From Oscillospiraceae bacterium (GTDB lineage Bacteria > Bacillota > Clostridia > Oscillospirales > Ruminococcaceae), in assembly GCA_024404915.1 (NCBI GenBank), contig JAKSPJ010000007.1, positions 1 to 64,000 on the forward strand: 64,000 nucleotides of DNA, written 5' to 3'. Below the pieces are notes generated by a model, which worked only from the letters and a program-made list of their open reading frames with translations, was not told where the DNA came from and made no database searches. A program made the position numbers and the translations under genes. Position 1 is the stretch's first letter. Each line of letters opens with the position of its first letter. This document shows, piece after piece, positions 34,331 to 41,534 of this stretch.

Positions 34331-34811
34331 GCAGCATCACCTCCTGTTCATTCTGCCCGTTTCCCTGCAGGACAGACAGCAGTGCATCGGACAAATTCAG
34401 ATGTTCTGCCTCTTCCGCCAGTTCCAGCAGTTTTTCCATAGCCGCCAGTCTGTCAGCCAGCTTCACTTCAAATCCGTTGCGGTCATGCCTGATGCTTGTA
34501 ACATGGAACAAATCCAGCTGCGCAATTTCTTCTGCAGTCGGACATTCTGCGAATGCCAGCCGCACCGCATCGTTTGCCGCACCGAAGGCAAGGCGGGAAA
34601 ATCCTGCGGTTACCATTGCTTTGAAGGGAAGGGGCGTCCGTTCCGCCAGAGAGGCAAGATACCTGCGACACCCTGCATCCTGCAAAAGGCGGATGCCCTC
34701 CTGTTCTGCGGAATCGCCTGAATAGCCTGCCCTTTCAGCGGCCTCCCGGATATTCCCCAGCATCAGATAGCGGCAGCAGAAATCACGCTGTCTGCGAGAC
34801 AGCTTTGGCAT
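34260..34811 (-). CDS. Terminase small subunit
   Basis: 183 residues from ATG 34811 (AAAGGTGG nine bases upstream; a TTG nine bases earlier is too close to the site). The N-terminal part reads LSRRQRDFCCRYLMLGNIREAAERAGYSG, the helix-turn-helix of XtmA/Terminase_2 proteins, here cited by its landmarks RQRDFCCRYL and AAERAGYSG. The rest is helical with an acidic tail. It recognises DNA for packaging with the large subunit. It is the first gene of the cluster. Confidence 0.82.
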   Translation of the reverse strand: MPKLSRRQRDFCCRYLMLGNIREAAERAGYSGDSAEQEGIRLLQDAGCRRYLASLAERTPLPFKAMVTAGFSRLAFGAANDAVRLAFAECPTAEEIAQLDLFHVTSIRHDRNGFEVKLADRLAAMEKLLELAEEAEHLNLSDALLSVLQGNGQNEQEVMLHQTDSDSDVFAETAEGSELVAES

Positions 34812-35030
34812 ATTTATCAACCACCTTTCTTTTTAGCGACAGCAGAGGGAGCTTGAAAACAGCTGTCTGCAACTCCTGCATTCAGCGTGATTTTTTGCAC
34901 GTTTCCATGCAAAAGAAAATAGAAAACGTCGGAAGATACAATATTTCGTTTTTATAGGTTTGGTTTTTATGCAAAATGCCGGCAGACAGAAAGATTCCTG
35001 AAAACATCAATTCTTTGTGCGATTTCTTGC
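34812..35030. other. Intergenic region between the phage cluster and the cyclophilin gene
   Basis: There is no gene. An inverted repeat TTTTGCA/TGCAAAA (34893-34914, eight-base centre) lies about 85 bases before terS and could be an operator. I could not find a convincing sigma-A promoter for terS on the minus strand. Confidence 0.5.
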
Positions 35031-35058
35031 TTGACAAACAGCCAAAAAGTGATATAAT
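35031..35058 (+). promoter_or_regulatory. Promoter of the first cyclophilin-like gene
   Basis: TTGACA (35031-35036), 16-base spacer, TATAAT (35053-35058). Confidence 0.82.
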
Positions 35059-35092
35059 GATATGGTACAATTGTTTTATTAAGGATGGTTAT

Positions 35093-35890
35093 ATGAAATT
35101 AGTTAGAAACGGCATGAGTCCCCGAAGAGCAGGAATTATCAGAACCCTGACCGTGATGGCCATTGTAACATTGCTGGCATCGGTTCTCCTGGGCATTCTT
35201 TCCAGTCTCACAGGCGAATATTCTACCGTGCTGGATGAGTCCGAAATCGAGCTGATTCAGTTGGAAGACCCCAAGCCGGGAGATGTCAAAGCAACGGTTC
35301 ACACCACCTGCGGAGACATGGTGTATGTGCTGTATCCGGATGAGTGTCCGGAAGCAGTGGCAAATTTCTGTTCCCTTGCTGAAAGCGGATATTATGACAA
35401 TACATATGTCTATCAGGTGGAGCCGGAAATCTTTTTCTCTGCAGGTGCCGCAGATACAGACGGCAGTGTGAAAGACGGAACAGACACATATACCCCACGA
35501 GAGCTGTCCCCGAAACTCTGGCCCCTTCGTGGTGCACTTTGTTCATTGACCGCAAAGGTTGAGGGCGGTGTCTGGAAGCGAATCACCAAAACAGAGGATT
35601 ATTATTCCGGAAGCAGATTCCTGACAGTCGATACCATTGCATTCACCGAATCCCTCAAGCAAAGCCTGACCACAGATGCAGATGAGTACATGAAGGATAT
35701 TGCAGAAGCCTTTATCGAATATGGCGGTATCCCGAATTACTCCCAGCAGATTACCATTTTCGGCCAGCTGAAAGAGGGTTTTGAGGTACTGGATGCCATC
35801 ACCGAAGCAGAAACAGAAGGGGAAGAGGGCAGACAGCATCCGAAGGAAGAAATCATAATTACCTCTGTGGAAATCTCAGATTTTTCCTGA
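35093..35890 (+). CDS. Membrane-anchored degenerate cyclophilin-like protein
   Basis: 265 residues from ATG 35093 (AAGGA upstream); a longer in-frame reading contains the promoter and is rejected. One membrane segment near residues 18-40 (IIRTLTVMAIVTLLASVLLG) would anchor it with the domain outside. The cyclophilin fold is visible from VHTTCGDMVYVLYPDECPEAVANFCSLAESGYYDNT. The usual FHRVI/IQGGDP stretch is replaced by YVYQVEPEIFFSAGAAD, so the catalytic Arg and Gln are missing. It may be a chaperone or binding protein rather than an isomerase. Confidence 0.82.
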   Translation: MKLVRNGMSPRRAGIIRTLTVMAIVTLLASVLLGILSSLTGEYSTVLDESEIELIQLEDPKPGDVKATVHTTCGDMVYVLYPDECPEAVANFCSLAESGYYDNTYVYQVEPEIFFSAGAADTDGSVKDGTDTYTPRELSPKLWPLRGALCSLTAKVEGGVWKRITKTEDYYSGSRFLTVDTIAFTESLKQSLTTDADEYMKDIAEAFIEYGGIPNYSQQITIFGQLKEGFEVLDAITEAETEGEEGRQHPKEEIIITSVEISDFS

Positions 35891-35984
35891 GGTCCATTCA
35901 TTCATCATTTGATATGATATAATATAAAAACAAGGTATCAGGAATAAAATTCTTGGAAAAGATAACATATTCCCCGATAACCGC

Positions 35985-36013
35985 TTTACAAAACAAAAAA
36001 AACATGTTATAAT
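35985..36013 (+). promoter_or_regulatory. Promoter of the cyclophilin lipoprotein gene
   Basis: TTTACA (35985-35990), 17-base spacer, TATAAT (36008-36013). Confidence 0.72.
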
Positions 36014-36089
36014 AACATTAAGATTGCCTTGTTGTAAACAAATAAAGAACATGTGCAGGCAGTCAAAAAAGAAAAGGAGATTTCTGTTC

Positions 36090-36905
36090 ATGCAGATACA
36101 GCATCAGTGGAAAGCTGCGGCTGTAGTATTCAGTGCGGTCATGGCAGGAGTACTTACAGGCTGTGAGCGAAAACAGGTTGTTCTGGATCAGGCAGAAATG
36201 AATGATTCAGACACATTGCAGACACTTGGAACAGATGAAAACATCTTGAATTATACGCTCCCTGCTGTGGGAGAAGATATTGCAGTAATGCAGATCCGTG
36301 ATTACGGAGATGTGAAAATCCGTTTGTTTCCGGAGGAAACCGAAACTGGTGTGGAGAACTTTAAATTGCTGGTAGAAAGCGGCTATTATGACGAGCTGAT
36401 TTTTCATCGTGTAATTGATGACTTCATGATTCAGAGCGGTGACCCGAAGGGAAACGGAACCGGCGGAAGAGATGCCTGGAACAGCGAAAGCGGATTTGCC
36501 CAGACTATTTCAAACCGTCTTGCACATGTGACAGGAGCAGTCGCCTATGCAGTAGGCGAAGACAAAATGAACCAGTCGCAGTTTTTTATTGTAACCGGAG
36601 AAACGGTACAGAATGAATTGTTCCAGCAGCTTCGGGAATACTATGGAAAAGCATTTACCCCTGCGGTGGAGCAGCTTTATCAGACTATGGGAGGTCAGCC
36701 GTATCTGGACGGAGACTATGAGATTTTCGGTCAGGTATTCGACGGCCTGGAATATTGTCTGGAAATACAGAAAACAGAAGTAGACGGCAACGATAAGCCG
36801 AAGCATGCTGTGGTAATCGAAAAAGCATATATTACGCAGTATCAAGGCGAAGAACCCCATTGGCTGAATGCAGCCGGTGAAGAAATAACGGGTGAAGCCG
36901 AATAA
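36090..36905 (+). CDS. Cyclophilin-type peptidyl-prolyl isomerase lipoprotein
   Basis: 271 residues from ATG 36090 (AAGGAG upstream). A lipobox LTGC follows a short hydrophobic stretch (residues 12-27), so the mature protein should be lipid-anchored outside. The cyclophilin core is intact: FHRVIDDFMIQSGDPKGNG, and the NQSQFFIVTG strand. An insert of about 35 residues follows. Expected role: folding of exported proteins. It is a tandem relative of the preceding degenerate protein; the two share GYYD-type sequence. Confidence 0.9.
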   Translation: MQIQHQWKAAAVVFSAVMAGVLTGCERKQVVLDQAEMNDSDTLQTLGTDENILNYTLPAVGEDIAVMQIRDYGDVKIRLFPEETETGVENFKLLVESGYYDELIFHRVIDDFMIQSGDPKGNGTGGRDAWNSESGFAQTISNRLAHVTGAVAYAVGEDKMNQSQFFIVTGETVQNELFQQLREYYGKAFTPAVEQLYQTMGGQPYLDGDYEIFGQVFDGLEYCLEIQKTEVDGNDKPKHAVVIEKAYITQYQGEEPHWLNAAGEEITGEAE

Positions 36906-37018
36906 ACGCAAAGGATGATGGAGTCGTTTTGAAAGACACAATAGAAAACGGCATGGATAAAACAGAATTAACACCAGAAGCCGATTATATAAAATGTGAA
37001 AAACAAGGAGAGCAAATC

Positions 37019-38338
37019 GTGGAGACACCGAAGAGATTTGTAATTAAAGGCGGCAGAACTCTGCGGGGAGAAGTGGAAATCAGCGGTGCAAAAAATGCAG
37101 TTGTTGCGATTCTTCCGGCAGCGCTTCTGGCAGATGAGCCCTGTCTGATAGAGAATGTTCCGGATATCAGCGATGTGGAAATCAGTATCCGTATTCTGCG
37201 TGAACTGGGTGCAGAGGTTGAGCGCATTTCCCCGCACTCCTATAAGATTGACCCTCGTGGTGTTCACAGCTCCTGTGTGCCCTATGAGAGTGCCAGGAGA
37301 ATGCGTGCATCCTACTATTTCATGGGTGCATTGCTGGGACGCTTCGGCCATTGCCGGGTATCCATGCCGGGCGGATGTCCGCTGGGTGACCGTCCGATTG
37401 ACCAGCACATCAAAGCTTTTGCAAAGCTTTCCGCAGCATGTAAACTGGATCGCGGCATGGTTGATATTACCACAGAGGGCGGTTTAAAGGGCAATCAGAT
37501 TTTCTTCGACTGTGTAACAGTAGGCGCAACCATGAATGCGATGCTGGCTGCTGTCAAGGCAGAGGGCCAGACCATTATTGAGAATGCCGCCAAAGAACCT
37601 CACATTGTGGATCTGGCAAGCTTCCTGAATTCCATGGGCGCAGATATCATGGGAGCCGGTACCGACACCATCAAGATTCGTGGCGTAAAGTATCTCCGTG
37701 GTACAAGCTATGCTGTTATCCCCGATCAGATTGAAGCCGGCACTTACATGGTAGCAGCTGCTGCAACCGGCGGAAATGTGCTTGTGAAAAATATCATCCC
37801 GAAGCATCTGGAATCCATTATCAGTGTCATGGAAAAAATCGGCGTAAAGATTGAACAATTTGACGATTCCGTCCGTGTATCTGTAGATGGTCCCTTGGTT
37901 AAGACCAGCATTAAAACACGGCCGCATCCTGGTTTTCCCACGGATATGCAGCCGCAGATGTCTACACTGCTCTGTCTTGCAAACGGCACCAGCCTGATTA
38001 AAGAAGGCGTGTCTGAGCAGCGTTTCCAATATGTGGATGAGCTCCGCAGAATGGGCGCAGATATTCAGGTGGATGGTAAAGTGGCTGTCATTGAAGGCAC
38101 AGGCCAGTTGACTGGTGCTCCGGTCAAGGCATGTGATTTGCGTGCAGGCGCAGCACTGATGATTGCAGGACTGGCTGCAAGCGGCATAACCACCATTGAA
38201 GATATTCATCATATTGAGCGTGGATATTCTGATATGGTCGGCAAGCTTCGTGCATTGGGAGCATGTATTGAAAAAACAGAGTGCATCCCGGATGCTGCTG
38301 CCGGCAATGCTGCGATTACAGATTCAGCGGTAGTATAA
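37019..38338 (+). CDS. murA: UDP-N-acetylglucosamine 1-carboxyvinyltransferase
   Basis: 439 residues from GTG 37019, which has AAGGAG eight bases upstream and gives the usual N terminus (KRFVIKGGRTLRGEVEISG). A TTG at 36929 also has a GGAG but would add 30 non-conserved residues. MurA starts peptidoglycan precursor synthesis. KNAVVAIL holds the conserved Lys-Asn, and the mobile loop reads MPGGCPLGDRPID with the reactive Cys that binds fosfomycin. It lies 113 bases after the cyclophilin gene; a terminator follows. Confidence 0.96.
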   Translation: METPKRFVIKGGRTLRGEVEISGAKNAVVAILPAALLADEPCLIENVPDISDVEISIRILRELGAEVERISPHSYKIDPRGVHSSCVPYESARRMRASYYFMGALLGRFGHCRVSMPGGCPLGDRPIDQHIKAFAKLSAACKLDRGMVDITTEGGLKGNQIFFDCVTVGATMNAMLAAVKAEGQTIIENAAKEPHIVDLASFLNSMGADIMGAGTDTIKIRGVKYLRGTSYAVIPDQIEAGTYMVAAAATGGNVLVKNIIPKHLESIISVMEKIGVKIEQFDDSVRVSVDGPLVKTSIKTRPHPGFPTDMQPQMSTLLCLANGTSLIKEGVSEQRFQYVDELRRMGADIQVDGKVAVIEGTGQLTGAPVKACDLRAGAALMIAGLAASGITTIEDIHHIERGYSDMVGKLRALGACIEKTECIPDAAAGNAAITDSAVV

Positions 38339-38346
38339 GAAAAAAC

Positions 38347-38380
38347 AAAGGTTGTGTGAAGGATTTCACACAACCTTTTT
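38347..38380 (+). terminator. Intrinsic terminator of murA
   Basis: Stem AAAGGTTGTGTGAA/TTTCACACAACCTTT followed by TTTTTC, eight bases after the murA stop. Confidence 0.88.
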
Positions 38381-38427
38381 CTCTATACAAGTCAGCGTCC
38401 GGAATAATGATGAAAGAATCAAGGCAT

Positions 38428-38456
38428 AAAAAAAAGGGCTTTCAGCAAAGCCCTTT
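38428..38456 (-). terminator. Terminator of the tRNA-Val gene
   Basis: Stem AAAGGGCTTT/AAAGCCCTTT with a four-base loop, then a T-run on the minus strand, directly after the tRNA. Confidence 0.85.
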
Positions 38457-38460
38457 ACGA

Positions 38461-38534
<74 letters not shown>

Positions 38535-38550
38535 AACTTTCTACCTGGAT

Positions 38551-38579
38551 ATTATACCACAATTTGAAAGAAAAGTCAA
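38551..38579 (-). promoter_or_regulatory. Promoter of the tRNA gene
   Basis: TTGACT (38579-38574), 17-base spacer, TATAAT (38556-38551), minus strand. Confidence 0.82.
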
Positions 38580-38598
38580 GACTTTCAGCGAGATTTTT

Positions 38599-38636
38599 CA
38601 AAAAAGAACGGGACACTCCCCCAAGCGGAGTGTCCC
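38599..38636 (-). terminator. Terminator of the rhomboid gene
   Basis: Ten-base stem GGGACACTCC/GGAGTGTCCC, then GTTCTTTTTT on the minus strand. Confidence 0.85.
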
Positions 38637-38652
38637 TGTTTCATGTCATGCC

Positions 38653-39231
38653 TCATCCTTCCAATGGCTTTGCTACCAGGCCGCCGAATACAGTGCCGCA
38701 GATACCGCCAATAATGTGGCCCATCTGAGATACATTATCATTCTTCGCCACAGCATCCACAACCTCGCCGCTGAGATAAATCAAAGCCACAAGTACCACT
38801 GTCAGCGGTATTTTTCCCTTTTCATGATTGGTAAAGGAGCTGAGCAGAATCAGCATAAATGCAATGCCGCTTGCGCCCAGCAGAGCCGTACCCGGGAAAA
38901 AGATAATCTGGATCAGACCTGTAATAAATGCGGTTATGAGAATCATTTCCAACATTTGCTTTGAACCGTATTTTTCTTCCAACACCGGCCCGATCAGCAA
39001 AATGATCGTGAAGTTGCCGATAAAGTGCGCATAATTCGCATGGCCCAGAATATGAGTAAACATTCGGAGATACATCAGCAAATCCCAGGCATGCGAGCGA
39101 TACACACTGAAGAATACTTTGTTTGTCCATCCTCCCGTCATAAAACTGAGAATCAGTGCCATTGCGGAAAGCAGTGTCATCGACAGAATCACCGGGGCGT
39201 TATATTGGAATTTCGAAAACAGTTTTTTCAT
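38653..39231 (-). CDS. Rhomboid-family intramembrane serine protease
   Basis: 192 residues, six hydrophobic segments. The rhomboid elements are HFIGNFTIILLIGPVLE (HxxxN oxyanion region), the nucleophile motif GASG in LLGASGIAFM (about 119-128) and the catalytic His in SQMGHIIGG (about 169-177). It cleaves membrane-bound substrates; the substrate here is unknown. It has its own promoter and terminator, so it is monocistronic. Confidence 0.9.
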   Translation of the reverse strand: MKKLFSKFQYNAPVILSMTLLSAMALILSFMTGGWTNKVFFSVYRSHAWDLLMYLRMFTHILGHANYAHFIGNFTIILLIGPVLEEKYGSKQMLEMILITAFITGLIQIIFFPGTALLGASGIAFMLILLSSFTNHEKGKIPLTVVLVALIYLSGEVVDAVAKNDNVSQMGHIIGGICGTVFGGLVAKPLEG

Positions 39232-39264
39232 TTTCCCATCTCCTGTATGAATTTTGGTAATGTC

Positions 39265-39293
39265 ATTATACCCGATTTTGATTCAAAAGTCAA
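39265..39293 (-). promoter_or_regulatory. Promoter of the rhomboid gene
   Basis: TTGACT (39293-39288), 17-base spacer, TATAAT (39270-39265), minus strand. Confidence 0.83.
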
Positions 39294-39345
39294 CATGGCT
39301 GTTTTATATTTCAACCATTCTTCACAATTGCAATTGCAGATACAA

Positions 39346-39376
39346 AGAAGGTACCCACATGATGCGGGCACCTTCT
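39346..39376 (-). terminator. Terminator of aspS
   Basis: Imperfect 14-base stem AGAAGGTACCCACA/TGCGGGCACCTTCT, then TTTGTATC on the minus strand. Confidence 0.65.
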
Positions 39377-39382
39377 GCAGCT

Positions 39383-41128
39383 TTATGCTTCTTCACGAAC
39401 CTGAATATTTGCTTCACGCAGCTGCTGTTCTGTAACCGGGGAAGGTGCGCCCAGCAGCAAATCCTGCGCATTTCCGTTCAGCGGGAATGCAATGACATTA
39501 CGGATGGTCTCTGTATCAGCCAGCAGCATAATCATACGGTCGATACCGGGAGCCATACCTGCATGAGGCGGTGCACCGTACTGGAATGCGGTGTACAGAG
39601 CGGAGAAACGTGCAGCCAGTTCTTCCTCTGTGTAGCCGGCCAGTGCAAATGCCTTTTTCATGATGTCCACGCTGTGATTGCGGACAGCGCCGGAAGCCAG
39701 CTCAATGCCGTTGCAGACCAGGTCATACTGATATGCAAGAATCTCCAGCGGATCCTGATTGTTCAGTGCATCCAGTCCACCCTGAGGCATGGAGAAGGGG
39801 TTATGTGTGAAGTCCAGCTTATGTGTTTCTTCGTTGATTTCATACATGGGGAAATCAACCACGAAGCAGAAACGGAAAGCCTTTTCTTCCAGCAGATTCA
39901 GACGCTCACCCAGCCATGTACGAATCTGGCCGGAATAATTATCCACGCTCTTCGGCTTATCGGAAATAAAGAATACGGTTTCGCCGTCCTTGATGCCGGA
40001 AAGCTGACGGATTTCTGCACGCTGTTCATCGCTGAGGAACTTGTCAATCGGGCCCTTGAAATTGGACTGACCTTCCACAGCGGTCAGATAGCCGAGGCCC
40101 TTCATGCCGATGGAGGTTGCAAATTTCAGGGAATCTTCAAAGAATTTCTTAGAGCATTCTGCACAGTCAGCAACGATGCCTCGTACCGGCTTGCCCTTGA
40201 AAATCGGGAAATCAACATTTGCAAAGAAGTCTGTCAAATCGATAATTTCCAGCGGGTTGCGAAGATCCGGCTTATCTGTACCGTATTTCATCATGGCGTC
40301 ACGATAAGTAATTCTCTCGAAAGGCGCATCAGAGATGGTATAATCCGGAGCGAACTTCTTGAAGGTATCAGAGATAACCTCTTCGCAGACAGCCAGCACT
40401 TCATCCTGTGTAGAGAATGCCATTTCAAAATCCAGCTGATAGAATTCACCCGGAGAACGGTCCTGTCTTGCATCCTCATCACGGAAGCAGGGTGCAATCT
40501 GGTAGTACTTATTGAAACCAGATACCATCAGCAGCTGCTTGAACTGCTGCGGTGCCTGAGGCAGTGCGTAGAATGTGCCCTTATGCTTACGGCTGGGAAC
40601 CAGGAAATCACGGGCGCCCTCCGGAGAAGATGCAGTAAGAATCGGTGTCTGGATATCCAGGAAGCCCAGGTCCTCCATCTTGCGGCGCAGGTATGTAATA
40701 ACCTTGGAACGCAGAATAATATTCTCATGGATTTTCGGGTTTCTCAAATCCAGATAACGGTACTTGAGACGAACCTCTTCACGGGTCTCCAGGGACTCTG
40801 CCGGAATAAAGGGAAGCATGGACTTGGACGGACCAAGCAGTTCCATTTTCTCCACCAGAACTTCCACAAGACCTGTTTCCAGCTTGGTGTCAACGGTGTC
40901 AGCATCACGCTCAATTACCGTTCCTGTTACGGAAATAACGCACTCTCTGCCCACGCCTTTCAGCATGGAATCATCGTGGAAAACGGTCTGTGTAATACCG
41001 GTTTCATCACGAAGTGCCAGAAACAGAACACCACCGTGGTCACGAATGGTATCCACCCAGCCAGCGAGAGAAACGGTCTGACCAATGTGCTCTTTGCGCA
41101 GTGCATTGCACATGACGGTACGATACAT
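39383..41128 (-). CDS. aspS: Aspartyl-tRNA synthetase
   Basis: 581 residues from ATG 41128 (AGGAGG seven bases upstream), the usual bacterial length with an N-terminal OB-fold and the inserted GAD domain. Class II motifs: motif 2 FRDEDARQDRSPGEFYQLDFE and motif 3 GMAPGIDRMIML near the C terminus; EGARDFLVPSR is also typical. It charges tRNA-Asp. The in-frame sequence upstream encodes nothing sensible and contains the T-box leader. The N-terminal RTVMCNALRKEHIGQ segment fits bacterial AspRS. Confidence 0.97.
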   Translation of the reverse strand: MYRTVMCNALRKEHIGQTVSLAGWVDTIRDHGGVLFLALRDETGITQTVFHDDSMLKGVGRECVISVTGTVIERDADTVDTKLETGLVEVLVEKMELLGPSKSMLPFIPAESLETREEVRLKYRYLDLRNPKIHENIILRSKVITYLRRKMEDLGFLDIQTPILTASSPEGARDFLVPSRKHKGTFYALPQAPQQFKQLLMVSGFNKYYQIAPCFRDEDARQDRSPGEFYQLDFEMAFSTQDEVLAVCEEVISDTFKKFAPDYTISDAPFERITYRDAMMKYGTDKPDLRNPLEIIDLTDFFANVDFPIFKGKPVRGIVADCAECSKKFFEDSLKFATSIGMKGLGYLTAVEGQSNFKGPIDKFLSDEQRAEIRQLSGIKDGETVFFISDKPKSVDNYSGQIRTWLGERLNLLEEKAFRFCFVVDFPMYEINEETHKLDFTHNPFSMPQGGLDALNNQDPLEILAYQYDLVCNGIELASGAVRNHSVDIMKKAFALAGYTEEELAARFSALYTAFQYGAPPHAGMAPGIDRMIMLLADTETIRNVIAFPLNGNAQDLLLGAPSPVTEQQLREANIQVREEA

Positions 41129-41157
41129 AAAATAACCTCCTGTCAATATAATGGAAA

Positions 41158-41398
41158 ATAAAAACGTCCCCAAGCAGCCTGTATCATCTGACTGCTTCGG
41201 GACGAGTGTTTCTGATGGAAAACCCGCGGTGCCACCCGAATTAACCTGTATCTGCACAGGTTCTCTTTTATGGGGCGTTTCAATGGGACGCAAATAGAAT
41301 TGCGAGGAGTGTTCCCGATTCTACTACTTTCCGTAACGGCACTTTCAGCCTGCGGCGCCTGTCTCTCTGAACGGATTTCCACAAAGATCGATTCTCCT
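41158..41398 (-). promoter_or_regulatory. T-box leader of aspS
   Basis: The core GGGTGGCACCGCGG on the minus strand (41237-41224) is the T-box antiterminator signature; its TGGC pairs with the GCCA end expected for tRNA-Asp. Downstream, CGTCCCCAAGCAG/CTGCTTCGGGACG followed by T residues (41158-41204) is the terminator. Uncharged tRNA-Asp should stabilise the antiterminator. I could not place the specifier codon with confidence. Confidence 0.93.
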
Positions 41399-41404
41399 GT
41401 ACAT

Positions 41405-41433
41405 ATTGTATTCTATTTTTCTTGTTTTGTCAA
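41405..41433 (-). promoter_or_regulatory. Promoter of the aspS T-box transcript
   Basis: TTGACA (41433-41428), 17-base spacer, TACAAT (41410-41405), minus strand. Confidence 0.85.
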
Positions 41434-41483
41434 GTGCATTTTTTTAAACAAACTTTGTTTCCGATGATTTTTCAAGTTCTTAC

Positions 41484-41520
41484 AAAAAAACGCATTCTCC
41501 CGAAAGGAAATCGGGCGGAT
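41484..41520 (-). terminator. Terminator of the BspA-like dockerin gene
   Basis: Imperfect hairpin around CCCGA/TCGGG with extended flanking pairs, then a run of seven T on the minus strand. Confidence 0.65.
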
Positions 41521-41534
41521 TGACAAGGATGTCC

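Noticed and set aside
36929-37018. Upstream TTG start for murA
   Set aside because: A GTG with a better-spaced AAGGAG starts exactly at the conserved N terminus.
39254-41161. Long plus-strand open frame of 635 codons
   Set aside because: Antisense to aspS and reads through its terminator and start; no recognisable domain.
41158-41398. Placing the T-box specifier codon
   Set aside because: Several GAC/GAT triplets are possible and I could not align stem I reliably.
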